A stretch of 64,000 bases of DNA from Vigna angularis. Its lineage: Eukaryota > Streptophyta > Magnoliopsida > Fabales > Fabaceae. This document shows positions 1-11,466 of the stretch, one piece after another; the stretch's first letter is position 1; the number at the start of each line of letters is the position of its first letter. Where the stretch lies: contig NC_068978.1 in NCBI RefSeq assembly GCF_016808095.1, positions 23,552,806 to 23,616,805 on the forward strand. Reading direction: 5' to 3'. The notes beneath the pieces are model-generated. The model searched no databases, was not told the DNA's origin, and worked only from the letters and a program-made list of their open reading frames with translations. A program made the translations under genes and the position numbers.

Positions 1-1652
1 CTAAATGAATATCATAGTCTTCTAATTGTTGTTTCATCCATAAGATTTGTGCACAACAACTACCCGCAACAATGTATTCAGCTTCAGTGGTTGATAAGGC
101 TACACAGGCTTGTTTCTTAGAGTGCCAAGAGACTAAGGAACTACCTAAAAAGTGACAGGTTCCACTAGTGCTTTTCCTATCTATCTTACAACCTCCATAA
201 TCAGCATCAGAAAATCCTACAAGACTAGGCTCAGCTCCTGAAGGATACCATAAACCGAAGGATGTTGTCCCCTTAAGGTATTTAAGAATGCGTTTTATTG
301 CAGTAAGATGAGACTCTCTTGGGCTTGACTGATACCTAGCACACACACATACACTTTGCATGATATCAGGTCTACTAGCAGTAAGATATAATAGAGAGCC
401 AATCATACCTCTGTATTTGGTCTGACTTACCTCTTTACCTGTCTCATCTTTGTCTAAGTAGCAGGATGTTTCCATGGGAGTTGATGCTTCTTTAGCATTG
501 TCCATCTCAAACTTTTTAAGGATTTCCCTGCAATACTTGGTTTGAGATATAAAGGTTCCTTTCTCCATTTGTTTGATTTGAAGTCCGAGGAAGAAAGTAA
601 GTTCTCCCATCATTGACATCTCAAATTCTCCCTGCATGGACTTAGCAAAATTCTCGCAGAGAGTTGCGTTACATGAACCAAAAATAATATCATTTACGTA
701 TACTTGAACAATTAGAAAATGTTTTCCAATTCTTTTAATAAATAATGTTGAATCAATTTTTCCTCTGTTGAAACCATTTTCTACAAGAAAATTACTAAGA
801 CGTTCATACCAAGATCTAGGTGCTTGTTTTAAACCATATAGTGCTTTCTTTAATTTGTAGATGTGATTTGGGTTTTTAAAATCCTCAAAACCAGGTGGTT
901 GTTCAACAAATACATCTTCTTTGATATAACCATTTAGAAAAGCACTTTTAACATCCATTTGAAATAATTTAAATTTCATTATAGATGCATAAGCAAGAAG
1001 TAGGCGTATTGCCGCTAACCTGGCAACTGGAGCGTATGTCTCATCATAATCTATACCTTCTTCTTGACTATATCCTTTTGCCACAAGCCTAGCTTTATTC
1101 TTGGTGATGTTTCCTTCTTCATCCAGTTTGTTTCTGAACACCCACTTTGTTCCAATTACTTGATGAGTGTCTTTTCTGGGAATTAATTCCCACACTTGAT
1201 TTCTTTCAAACTGGTTGAGTTCTTCTTGCATTGCGATACACCATTTTTCATCTTGAAGGGCTTCTTTAATATTCTTTGGTTCAATCTGTGACACAAAAGC
1301 AACATTCATACAATAATTTACAATATTACTTCTTGTGTTTACCCCTTGTGTGATATCGCCAATTATGTTGTCCAATCTAGGTTGTCGCCATATTTTATTT
1401 AAATCTTCATCTTGAGGATTGTCATGATTCTTCTCTTCACTTGCCTCCTTTGATGAATCTTCACTTGTTCCTGCATCAGATTCTTCTGACTCAAGAGGTT
1501 TTGCCTCAAGGTCCACAATTTCATCAAAAGTAACATGTATGGATTCCTCTATTGTGAACGTTTTCCTATTAAAAATTCTATATGCTTTGCTTGTTAAAGA
1601 ATAACCAAGAAAAATTCCTTCATCAGCTTTTGAATCAAATTTTCCCAAATTG
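1..1652 (-). pseudogene. copia pol: reverse transcriptase and RNase H, frameshifted
   Basis: Read on the minus strand below the frame break at about 1652, the translation is continuous to the window edge. It begins with a linker (KADEGIFLGYS) and then the RT fingers and palm, with RNQVWELIPRK, GTKWVFRNK and ARLVAKGYSQEEGIDY. FQMDVKSAFLNG and KALYGLKQAPRSWYERL follow, then RNase H (LVGFSDADYGGCKIDRKST, LSTTEAEYI). The RT catalytic box reads YVNDIIFGS instead of YVDD: the first catalytic Asp codon at 692-694 has become AAT (Asn), which should abolish polymerase activity. It is separated from the integrase part by a 2-base loss. It makes no product in this copy and is kept only as a fossil of the copia polyprotein. 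Confidence 0.85.
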
Positions 1653-2819
1653 TTTTCCATTGTTTAAAACATAGCATTTGCATCCAAAAATTTTTAAATG
1701 GGAAACATTTGGTTTTCTATTTTTGAAAAGCTCGTAAGGAGTACGTTTTAAAATAGGTCGAATTATCATTCTATTTAAAACATAGCAAGCAGTACTCACA
1801 GCATCAGCCCAAAATTGTTTAGGAACATTATTTTCATTTAACATAGTACGAGCAAGTTCCTCTAAGGTTCTATTCTTTCTTTCTACAACCCCATTTTGTT
1901 GGGGAGTTCTAGGTGAGGAAAATTTATGAGAAATACCATGTTCTTCACAAAAACTTTCAAATAATTCATTTTGAAATTCAGCACCATGGTCACTTCTAAT
2001 AGCTTTTATTCTTAGATCCTTTTCATTTTGAACTAAAACAACAAACTTTTTAAATTCTTTAAAAGCTTCACTTTTAAGAGTGAGAAAGAAAGTCCAAGTG
2101 TATCTTGAAAAATCATCAACAATAACCAAAGCATAATAGTTTCCACCAAAAAATTTTATCCTTGAAGGACCAAATAAATCCATATGTAAAAGTTCCAAAG
2201 GTTTTAAAGTAGAAACAATATTTTTTAAATGAAAGGAATTTTTAACTTGTTTACCCTTTTGACATGCATCACACAATTTATCTTTTACAAACTTTAATTT
2301 AGGTAAACCAATTACTAGATCTCTAGATATAAGTTTGTTTAATTGTTGCATATGTATATGAGCAGCACGCCTATGCCATAACCATGGGTTTTCCTCTTTA
2401 ACAACTAAACATGAAATATTTTTATTTGATGCATTTTCTAAATCAATTAAATAAATATTATTATGTCTAACTCCTTTTAATGCAATTTCAGAAGAATCAT
2501 TCTTAAAAATAGTGCAAGAATTCTTCTCAAAGGTTACCTTGAATCCTTTGTCGCACAGTTGACTTATGCTAATTAAGTTATGCCTTAGTCCTTCTACATA
2601 TAGCACGTCTTTGATCATCAAGGTGTCTTTGCTTCCTATATCCCCTTTTCCAAGAATTCTTCCTTTGTTGTTGTCACCATAGGTAACAAAGCCTTGTTCC
2701 TTTTCTTTAAAATTTGTGAATTTCGTCTTGTCTCCTGTCATGTGTTTTGAGCAACCATTATCGAGACACCACATGACTTTTCTTGATTTCTGTAATACCT
2801 GCAAAAAAAGAACAAACAA
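1635..2819 (-). pseudogene. copia pol: protease remnant, GAG-pre-integrase and integrase
   Basis: A 394-residue reading frame on the minus strand. Near its start is the retropepsin-like WCLDNGCSKHMTGD motif (canonical D-S-G is here D-N-G). Next comes the GAG-pre-integrase zinc region (LWHRRAAHIHMQQLNKL ... CDACQKGKQ, the HHCC finger of integrase). The integrase core has LELLHMDLFGP, YALVIVDDFSRYTW, IRSDHGAEFQNE and the PQQNGVVERKNRTL stretch holding the third catalytic Glu. The frame stops at 1635 because two bases are missing just after LNNGK; the expected RT linker continues in another frame. It lies 53 bases downstream of gag and in a different frame. A clean polyprotein product is therefore not expected from this copy. 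Confidence 0.85.
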
Positions 2820-2872
2820 GCTATTTTAGGTACCCAACTTCTTTGTATGGGTCCTTTTGGGTTAAATTCAAA

Positions 2873-4564
2873 TTATTTAGCAACCCAAACATATCTTCCA
2901 CTAGAAACACCAAAACGTTTAATTTTGCATTTGTTTGAGGTATGGCCTTTTCTCATGCAGTAAAAACAGGATACAACATTTGTGTTTCTGTTAATCGTTC
3001 CTTTTTCTACCCATGCTCTGCTGGTTCTATATTTATTTTTAGGAACAAATTTCTTAGCAGCTTTATTTTCAGAGATTTTACTATATTCTCCAGTGGTTGT
3101 ATTTTCAGAAACATATTTGAATTTTATGCAAGATTCACATTCATTATTAGCAATATATTTTTCTTTTTCATAATATAAAACTTTACTTTTCAAATTTCTG
3201 ATTTCTTCTGCTTGATATAAAAATTTATTTTTCAAACTTCTGTTTTCTTCAGACAAATTTGTAAATTCAGTTTTCAAAGCATCATTTATTTTAGAGAGAT
3301 TTTCAGAAGTAAACTTCAAATTTTCATTTTCTTCAAGAAGGTTGTCAAATTCAGATTTTAAATTTTTAAAATCCTTTTTCAGCTTTTTATGAGAAATATT
3401 TAATTTTTCAGATTCAATTAATAATGCAGCATATGTTTCATGCAATTCATCTTCATCAATGTGACTATCATTATCAGAATTATGTGAATTACTTACTTGG
3501 CTGACATTATCATCTTCTGCCATCAAACAGATGTTTGCTTCTTCATCTGAGTCACTTGAATCTGAAATAGTCTCATTGTCGTCTTCCCATGCAATGTAGG
3601 CCTTCTTTTTCTTGAAGAATCTTTTCTCCTTTTTGTCTTCACCCTTCTTTTGATTTGGGCAGTCTGCTTTTAGATGCCCCTTTTCTCCACAGCCATAGCA
3701 TCGGTAATTTGAGGAAGATACTTGATTATCTTTCTTTTCGTATCTAAATCTTCCTTTACCTTTAGACTTCATGAACCTGTTTAATCTTTTGATCACAAGA
3801 CTTAAATTTTCCTCTTCGTCTGAGTCTTCATCTTCTAATTTGCCTCTGCTTCTTTCAACCTCCGACTTTAATGCCAAACTCTTCTTGTTGTTTTTGGCTT
3901 TTGCTTCTTCTTCATCAAGTCTTCCAAGATCTAGTTCATGTTCCCTTAACTTTCCAAAGAGTGCCGCCATAGTCATGGTGTTGAGGTTTTGTGACTCCGA
4001 GATTGCAGTCACCTTTGGTTGCCACGACCTGTCTAAAGACTTCAAGATTTTAATGTTAAGTTCATCGGTATCAAATGTCTTACCCAGTCCAATGAGATGA
4101 TTGACAATGTTGGTGAAGCGTTTTTGAACGTCTGAAATTGTTTCTCCTTGCTTCATCCGGAACATTTCATACTCTTGGATTAAGGAGTTCTTCCTTGCCC
4201 TCTTTACATCATATGTTCCTTCATACGTCACTCTGAGTACGTCCCACATTTCTTGAGCAGTTTTGCAGACAGAGACCCTGTAGAACTCATCAATAGTCAA
4301 CGCTGATGCAATGATATTCCGAGCTTTTACGTCATTCTGAAATCTTTTCTTTTCTTCAATGGTCCATTGACCACAGGGCTTTGGTTCTTGTGTATTGTTA
4401 GTAGGAACAGAAGAGCCAGACGCAATAACATCCCAAATTTCACAATCAATAGATTCAATAAATATTTGCATTCTTACCTTCCAGAATGCATAGTTCTCAC
4501 CTGTGAATAGTGGGGGTCTATTGATTGATGCACCATTTGCAAAGGTTTGATGTGATCCTGCCAT
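2873..4564 (-). CDS. copia gag (nucleocapsid polyprotein) with two CCHC knuckles
   Basis: About 563 residues from the first true ATG (MAGSHQTFANGASINRPPLF); an in-frame TTG 11 codons upstream overlaps the primer-binding site and is not a likely start. The N-terminal UBN2-type gag domain has PPLFTGENYAFWKVRM, and EMWDVLRVTYEGT sits in the middle. The first zinc knuckle is CYGCGEKGHLKADC, near residue 300. It is followed by a Lys/Glu-rich linker, a coiled coil of about 120 residues (ESEKLNISHKKLKKDFKNLK region), and a second knuckle, CFYCMRKGHTSNKC, near the C-terminus. Gag assembles cytoplasmic virus-like particles and binds element RNA. The frame is open to a TAA at 2873, so gag itself may still be translatable. 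Confidence 0.85.
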   Translation of the reverse strand: MAGSHQTFANGASINRPPLFTGENYAFWKVRMQIFIESIDCEIWDVIASGSSVPTNNTQEPKPCGQWTIEEKKRFQNDVKARNIIASALTIDEFYRVSVCKTAQEMWDVLRVTYEGTYDVKRARKNSLIQEYEMFRMKQGETISDVQKRFTNIVNHLIGLGKTFDTDELNIKILKSLDRSWQPKVTAISESQNLNTMTMAALFGKLREHELDLGRLDEEEAKAKNNKKSLALKSEVERSRGKLEDEDSDEEENLSLVIKRLNRFMKSKGKGRFRYEKKDNQVSSSNYRCYGCGEKGHLKADCPNQKKGEDKKEKRFFKKKKAYIAWEDDNETISDSSDSDEEANICLMAEDDNVSQVSNSHNSDNDSHIDEDELHETYAALLIESEKLNISHKKLKKDFKNLKSEFDNLLEENENLKFTSENLSKINDALKTEFTNLSEENRSLKNKFLYQAEEIRNLKSKVLYYEKEKYIANNECESCIKFKYVSENTTTGEYSKISENKAAKKFVPKNKYRTSRAWVEKGTINRNTNVVSCFYCMRKGHTSNKCKIKRFGVSSGRYVWVAK

Positions 4565-4584
4565 TTGAATGACTATCAAAGCAA

Positions 4585-4597
4585 GCTCTGATGCCAA
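4585..4597 (-). other. primer-binding site of the copia element
   Basis: The minus strand reads TTGGCATCAGAGC, a one-base variant of the TGGTATCAGAGC sequence complementary to the initiator Met-tRNA 3' end used by plant copia elements. It fixes the inner end of the LTR at about 4598 and precedes gag by about 20 bases. Confidence 0.8.
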
Positions 4598-5686
4598 CTT
4601 TTATAATCGCTGCAACGAAATTATTAGCGTGGAACAAACCAAGAGGGGGGGGTGAATTGGTTATATACTTTTATTATGCCTTTTATTATTTTTCTCTTAA
4701 TTTTTCTTACTGAGCAGATAATTAAATATAAATGACAGAGTAAGGGAAAGAGAAAAATTGCATAGGTGATTTTATCCTGGTTCAGATCACTCGGATCCTA
4801 CGTCCAGTCGCTTATCTCAAACAAGATAAACCTTTTTCACTAACACAAAACAGTTACAAATATTAATCACAAAGAAAAACAATTTGTAAGAGTTTAGAAT
4901 TACCACCTCTCTTGAAACCACAAGAGACGAACTTACACTTCCTTTGAATCTTCACAAAGGATGACCACCTCCTTCGAATGCTTCACGAAGGATGATTCTC
5001 TTCCAGGCACTTCCTCGGATACACCAAGGATGAACAAGCTATTCCTCTGTCACCGCAACAACACTTTAGGACTTTGCAGACAAGAGTTTCCTTAGCTTCA
5101 ACAATCTCACAGAGTTCTCAAAGAGTTCAGAGGTTTTTAGCACAAGGGAAGAGTTGTTTTTGAGATGAAAAGTGAGCCATTTTATAGACTCAGCCTAATA
5201 CCCTTCCATTCTTCAAAAACGGGCCATCTAACACATTTAATCGATTAACACAAGTATTAATCGATTACAATGAGTACAACAACTAGTTTTTCAAATCTGA
5301 AACCCCCAACGGCTAGTGTTAATCGATTATTCTCAGGAATAATCGATTAACTAATCGATTATTCTCAGGAATAATCGATTAACTAATCGATTATTATTAA
5401 CTTTAATCGATCATTACAGGGGCAATTGGGTTTTCAGTGCCAGCCTCGTTTTAATCGATTAAAACTGGGTTTAATCGATTAAAACAGCTTGTGGATGATT
5501 CTCAACAGTAAATAAATCAAATATAAATTACAAGAATCAACCCTAATACATATTTGAGCACTATTACATCAACTTTGATTATTATAAAAGCTTTATAAAA
5601 TACAAAGATCTTCAATCTGTCTTTATGGATCTTGACTTGTGCAAATCTGTTCATCATCAAAACTTCATCTTTGATTTTTGCTAACA
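4598..5686 (-). repeat. 5' LTR of the copia element
   Basis: On the minus strand this begins TGTTAGCAAAAATC at 5686 and ends next to the primer-binding site. It holds a cluster of AATCGATT palindromes (5238-5484) and, near its inner end, a G-run (eight Gs near 4644 in the plus orientation) within a recurring AACCAAGAG-GGGG-TGAATTG block. The same organisation, including a TTTTATCCTGGTTC block and the ACGTCCAGTCG block after it, recurs in the solo LTR at 19418-20357, so the two belong to one LTR family. Its exact inner border is uncertain by a few bases, because no CA dinucleotide abuts the primer site. Confidence 0.75.
5238..5484. repeat. AATCGATT palindrome cluster inside the LTR
   Basis: Nine exact copies of the palindrome AATCGATT (mostly as TTAATCGATTA) fall in about 250 bp, plus a decayed one (AATCGATC). 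Two adjacent 32-34 bp units repeat the TAATCGATTATTCTCAGGAA segment. The spacers otherwise differ, so the palindromic word is conserved more than its context. Confidence 0.9.
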
Positions 5687-6508
5687 TTTTTAACTAGATA
5701 AATTTAAAATTTTCATATTAAATTACTTTATTATAATTAATAATTAAATTTTAATTTTTAAATTTTAATGTTTTAAATTAAAATATTATTATATATTCAC
5801 ACATCTTTAAAAAAATATATTATAAAAATTTTAATATTTAAATTATTTTTAATTTAAAAATAAAAAATAAAACAGGCAAGTAAATCAACATATATGGACT
5901 TGTCTTTAGCCTATCAATTTGGTGAAATAGACGCCCCAGACCAAAATGGATTGATAAATTAAAACATTAAAAATTCTAACTCAATCTTTATCATTTTCAT
6001 AGGTTGACTTTCTGCATACCACATTCTATTTTGTCACCTTAAGATATATTATTCATTTTATTGTTTTCCATATCAATTTTTTTTCCTTTCTACTCGCATA
6101 TAGGTTTCCTCATCCTCCGTATATATACATCCTGTCGTAGAGATAAAAGAAAAAGAAAAGTAAAAAAAAAAATAGAGTAAAAGTTAAAGTTATTAAGTTG
6201 AAGGAAGATGAATAGAAAGAAAGCTTACTATGTCGGCATCCAAGACCTTCTTAAACTTTAGTTTTATTAAATTACATTGTTAAACATATAAAAATATGGT
6301 ATTATTTTTGTCATGAAAGATCATAGGTGTTTATAATAGAACCTTAAACTTGAATTTAATTATATCAAAATTGTCTATTTTTTAATAACCTTTATTTTTA
6401 TCAATATCATTCTTTTTAAAAGGAAATTACATATTATTTAGCTAGTTATTTGTGTTATTTAATCTTTCCGAAAAACATCAAAGTGAAAATAAAATTAATA
6501 TGATACAT
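5687..6508. other. AT-rich spacer, no gene recognised
   Basis: Very AT-rich intergenic DNA. A few short reading frames show no recognisable motif. I find nothing supportable. Confidence 0.6.
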
Positions 6509-6511
6509 TAA

Positions 6512-6812
6512 GGCTTTGTTCACTTGAATAGATCTAGGGAAGAGTGATTGAGGGGATTTGAGAGGATTTGAAAGTAAATTTTGTTGTTGTTTATTTGAGT
6601 GAATTTGGAAGTAAGTGAGAGTGGATTTAGAAGTAAAGTTTGTGAGAATTAGTGTTGGATTTGATTGCTGTGACAGATTAAAATAATTTACTTCTAAATT
6701 CACTCTCACTTACCTCCAAATCCACTCAAATAAACAACAAAAAAATTTACCTTCAAATCCTCTTAAATCCCCTCAATCACTCTTTCCCAAATCCATTCAA
6801 GTGAACAAAGTT
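6512..6812. mobile_element. Tourist/Harbinger-like MITE
   Basis: A 301-bp imperfect palindrome. The left end reads GGCTTTGTTCACTTGAATAG and the right end is its near inverse (CCATTCAAGTGAACAAAGTT); the inverted similarity runs almost to the centre. It is flanked on both sides by TAA (6509-6511 and 6813-6815), the 3-bp target duplication typical of PIF/Harbinger MITEs. It has no coding capacity. The short reading frame across it is a by-product of the inverted repeat. Confidence 0.8.
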
Positions 6813-6815
6813 TAA

Positions 6816-8574
6816 GTGTGTTTGATAGATTGATGAAAGCTTAAAGCATCAATCATTAGATAATAGGTATAGAAGATATATAAAACTTATTGTAGCATTA
6901 AGTATAATTCTAGTAATTATATGTTCCCATTAAAATGGGTGAAGAGGAGGTGAGGGATACACTAACCACATCGTTAAACGGTGAAATGAAGCAGTAGAGA
7001 AGGAGCAACAACGCTGGTTTTCAAATCACAGAGGAGAACAAAGAAGAAAATCGTTCAATGCTCTGTCATTTCTTCTTTTTTATCCCTAGAACACATATGG
7101 CTTTAGTTCTTTAGAAAACCAAAGCAAAAAGGGATATGGTCTCGGTTCTACTACGAACCGTTGCCTAAAGTCACTCAAAAAAATAAAAAAATAAAATCTT
7201 ATGTAGCAATTTTAAAATTTAATCCAACTTTTAGGTTTTGGTTCGCGCTACAAGAAGCATAAAATCTATATGACATTGATTTCAAAAACAACTGATGTGA
7301 TTAGATAATAAATAAAATAAAATTACCATTTTTTAAACACGTTATGACACTGTTTTGAGACAAATGGAAGCCATAGAACACATATGACCTCAATTTTGCT
7401 AACAATAGAAGTCACAGGTCTTTCTAGAAAGCTTGTTAGTTCAAACGTCACTCTACAAATAAGAATGTCAAAACCTTGTAACCTTGATTTTGCAGAGAAC
7501 CGAAATAAAAAATTTTGTACAGAAATTTAGTCAATTGAAGTCTTATAATTTATATATTTTTTATTTGGTTGATATATTTACTAAAATTTCATACTGAATC
7601 ATTAGTTAATGAAAAAAAGAAACTCTTTTACATAAAAATAAGATGAATGATTTGATTTATGTGATATATATAATTTGAAGTTGAAAAAAAAAACAAATTA
7701 AAAAAATTATTACTTTTCTATTTGATAATATTGAGTCAAATGATAAATGAATAACCGAAGAGGAAACTAATATTGATTCCGAGTAAACTCAATAAATATG
7801 ATGATGACAATATTCACTTATATGTAAGAACAATGTATCCAACTCAATACACTTTATCTTGTTAATATAACTTTTGAAAATGAAAATGATGGGAAGAGGA
7901 GGATGTCATTAGATAATTTAACATAAATACTTAATATTTGTCCATTTCCAGTTATTCAATTTCTATCACTATATATCTTATAATGTTTTATTTACTTGGA
8001 GTGCTTTGAACTTATATAATAATTATTTACTACTAAATGTAGTTATTTAATTATATATACGTTTTTTAACTATTTTACTTGATTATATTATTGAAATAAC
8101 ATTTTATTTGTATGAGTTAATTTCTTTTTACACATAACTCCCAGAAGTTTAATAACTATAAGAACGAGGATGCGAGTAAAATTTAGGAGATCATGATAGA
8201 AAAGCTTGCACTTTTCTTGTTTAGTCATCCCTATTTACATGTACATCTTCTATTTTTCTTTTTTCATTATTACAGTGGTTTTCTTGACACTGTTTTCCAG
8301 ATATAAAGGTAATGTTTTCAAAATTTAAGAAATTATACTTGTGAAATAAAATAAAATTATAATTTAATATTTTAAAATAAAAGAATTTAAAAAAGAAGTG
8401 GACAAACAGAAATAGTTTGAGAAAATAGGAAAATAGGGGTATCGAAACAATCTACTGTTTCTTTCTATTCTACAAACATTTGAGAAATACTTCGTTAACT
8501 TGAGACAGTGTGTTAGGTCGAAAGCAAGGCGCAAAGCCCGTTGTTTCAGGCCAAACAAAGAAGCAATAGCGAGG
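6816..8574. other. AT-rich upstream region of the PPR gene
   Basis: Mostly AT-rich sequence without a recognisable gene. Around 7100-7500 there are scattered motifs of the type GGTTCTACTACGAACCG and GAACACATATGACCTC that could be decayed CACTA subterminal repeats; I cannot confirm this. The last 150-250 bp should contain the PPR promoter and 5' leader; no core promoter motif stands out enough to call. Confidence 0.45.
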
Positions 8575-11466
8575 ATGCGCCTTTTCCTCAAACACTTTAA
8601 CCTCTTCCACCGAGACATTTGGCTTCATTCTCGTTATGTTTCTTCGCTTGCTCTCGCACTTCGCCCACCATTTTCTGGCAATTCAAAGGCGGCCCTATTC
8701 TCAAGGAACCTCGACTCACCTCTCAGTTGTTCCACTCCAGGTGAATGTGCGCGCTCATTATTTTTTGTTGTGATTGTTGAAACTGATCTAGGAATCGTCT
8801 CAACACGGTCTATTATTATTATTATTTTTTAATTTTTGTTCTGTTGTTGATTAATATTATAAGTTGGATGAATGTAGAACTAGGAATAGGAACTATTTGA
8901 ACTACAGAACTTTAGGATTCTTAAGCATGAATATAATCCGACAAATGATATTGATTTGGGAAAAGATTGCAAGAACTGCGTAATTGAATGTTTAGAGTTT
9001 GCTTATTTGTAGAAATGCCTTGCACCCACTAACTATTAATGCCATAAAGAAAAATCGTGATAAATTATTCAGAATTAAACTGATTGGCTGCCACGTGGCT
9101 TCCTTATTAACTTCGTAGATGAAAGTTCTGTCAGTTTGTATGTCATTTTGAAATTCCTATGTTATGGCTAGCTAGCCAACTTGCCCGAGAAAAAAAATTA
9201 CACTTTAGGTCTTTATTTTATTACGTGATTGGAGCGTAGTGCTAATTGTTGTTTTACCCCCTACCCTTGTTTAGCTTATAATAGAAGATTTTGATCAGGT
9301 TGGTGTCATCTTAGGCTGAGGGTTTCTGATTTTAAGTCAATGAAGCTGTTGAATAAGGAGACATGAATGGTTTTAAATCATATTTCTAACAATTTATTTA
9401 CAGGAACTGCCACTGAATTTATCCAGCGGGCAAAACGAGAACAGCTAGCTCCAATTGTCTATTCTGTTCATAATATGATTGAAGTTAACGCTGAAATGAA
9501 GCAATTAGTGAAACAGGGACAACTTTGTAAAGCTAGGAATATGTTTGAGAAAATGGATCACAGAGATGAGGTTTCGTGGACTACATTAATAGGTGGTTAT
9601 GTCAATGCCTCAGATTCATACGAAGCTTTGTTCCTGTTCTCAAATATGTGGGTCCAGCCTGAACTTCAAATAGATCAATTCATGATTAGTGTTGCACTCA
9701 AGGCATGTGCACTTGGTGTCAATATTTGCCTTGGAGAATTACTACATGGATTTTCAGTTAAATCTGGTTTGATAACCTCAGTGTTTGTCAGCAGTGCCCT
9801 GATAGATATGTACATGAAAGTAGGAAATATAGAAGAAGGTTGCAGAGTCTTTGAAAAAATGATGGCTAAAAATGTAGTATCATGGACAGCCATTATTGCA
9901 GGGCTTGTACATGCGGGTTACAGTGCGGAGGGACTGTGGTACTTTTCTGAAATGTGGAGATCAAAAGTGGGCTATGATTCACATACATTTTCCATTGCTC
10001 TAAAAGCTTCTGCTGATTTGAGTTTTTTACATCATGGGAAAGCTATACACACACAAACAATAAAACAAGGATTTGATGAGAGCTCATTTGTGATTAATAC
10101 TCTAGCAACCATGTATAATAAATGTGGAAAACCAGATTATGTCGTGCGATTGTTTGAAAAAATGAGGATGCCAGATGTAGTTTCATGGACAAATCTTATT
10201 ACGACATATGTGCAGGTGGGTGAAGAGGAACATGCAGTGGAAGTATTTAAAAGAATGAGAAAATCAGATGTCCCTCCTAATAAATTCACTTTTGCAGCCA
10301 TAATTTCTGCCTGTGCAAATCTTGCTATTGCTAAATGGGGGGAACAAATACATGGTCATGTATTCCGTCTTGGTTTTGTTGATGCTTTGTCAGTGGCAAA
10401 TTCCATCATCACCCTTTATTCAAAATGTGGGCTGTTGACTTCAGCTTCATTAGTGTTTCGTGGTATAACTAGAAAGGATATTATATCTTGGAGCACTATA
10501 ATTGCTGTTTATTCTCAAGGAGGTTATGCAAAAGAAGCTTTTGACTATCTATCATGGATGAGAAGGGAAGGGCCAAAACCGAATGAATTTGCTATTTCTA
10601 GCATACTGAGTGTTTGTGGAAGCATGGCACTTCTTGAGCAAGGGAAACAGTTGCATGCACATTTACTTTGCATTGGCATAGATCATGAAGCAATGGTTCA
10701 TAGTGCTCTTATTAGTATGTATTCAAAATGTGGAAGTGTACAAGATGCGTCAAAAATCTTTGACAGTTTGAAAATGAATGACATTATATCATGGACAGCC
10801 ATGATTAATGGATATGCTGAACATGGTTATAGCCTAGAGGCCATTGACTTGTTTGAGAAGATTTCTAGAGTTGGTTTAAAGCCAGACTACGTGACATTCA
10901 TCGGGGTTCTGACCGCATGTAGCCATGCTGGAATGGTTGATCTTGGTCTCTTCTATTTTTTGAAAATGACTAATGAGTACAAGATCAGTCCTTCAAAAGA
11001 ACACTATGGTTGCATCATTGACCTTCTCTGCAGAGCAGGGCAATTGAGTGAAGCTGAGCACATAATACGAACTATGCCATTCCATATTGATGATGTTGTG
11101 TGGTCTACCTTACTCAGGGCATGTAGAGAGCATGGAGATGTTGACCGTGGAAGATGGACAGCTGAACAGTTGCTTCGGTTAGATCCAAATTCAGCTGGAA
11201 CTCATATTACTCTGGCTAACATATATGCTGCCAAGGGGAGATGGAAGGAAGTTGCAGATATAAGAAAGTTAATGAAGTCAAAGGGAGTAATAAAGGAAAG
11301 AGGATGGTCTTGGATTAATGTCAATGATCATTTAAATGCATTTGTTGCTGGGGATCAGGCTCATCCACAAAGTGAACATATCACAACCATTCTAGAATTA
11401 TTGAGAGCAAATATAGGAGATGCTCTGCTGGAAATAAGATCTCTTCATGAAGATGTTGAGGTTTAG
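8575..11466 (+). CDS. E-class pentatricopeptide repeat protein (At3g47840-like), two exons
   Basis: A PLS-class PPR protein of 742 residues, probably an organelle RNA-binding (editing) factor. The exons are 8575-8740 and 9404-11466. The donor is CCAG|GTGAAT, the acceptor is TTTATTTACAG|GA, and one base of the joining Gly codon lies in exon 1 and two in exon 2, so the frame continues exactly. Exon 1 encodes a 55-residue Arg/His/Ser-rich N-terminus starting MRLFLKHFNLFHRD, like a mitochondrial presequence. Repeats with the VSWT and YSKCG signatures run from about residue 75 to 620 (for example VVSWTNLITTYVQVGE and SALISMYSKCGSVQDA). The E/E+ tail follows (WSTLLRACREHGDVD, LANIYAAKGRWKEVA, KERGWSWINVND), with no DYW deaminase domain. 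Resemblance to At3g47840 is from memory. The RNA target is not predictable here. An ATG at 9367 lies in the intron and would give a protein lacking the targeting peptide. Confidence 0.9.

Larger units (their letters stand above)
1..5686 (-). mobile_element. Ty1/copia retrotransposon, Sirevirus-like, cut by window edge
   Basis: On the minus strand the order is LTR (4598-5686), primer-binding site, gag, then protease/integrase and reverse transcriptase/RNase H running off the left edge. Gene order protease-integrase-RT marks it as Ty1/copia. The large gag with a long coiled-coil tail and the roughly 1.1-kb LTR fit the Sirevirus lineage, which is inference. The copy is dead: pol carries a 2-base deletion near 1652 and the RT catalytic box is altered. 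The second LTR and the target duplication lie outside the window. Confidence 0.85.

Noticed and set aside
2942..3178. Plus-strand open frames over the copia gag (also 3771-4100)
   Set aside because: They are antisense to a well-supported gag and have no motif of their own.
7100..7520. Possible CACTA transposon subterminal repeats
   Set aside because: Scattered GAACC-type motifs are suggestive, but no CACTA termini or target duplication were found.
9363..9369. ATGs just upstream of the second PPR exon as the true start
   Set aside because: They lie in the intron next to a strong acceptor, and the upstream exon joins exactly in phase.
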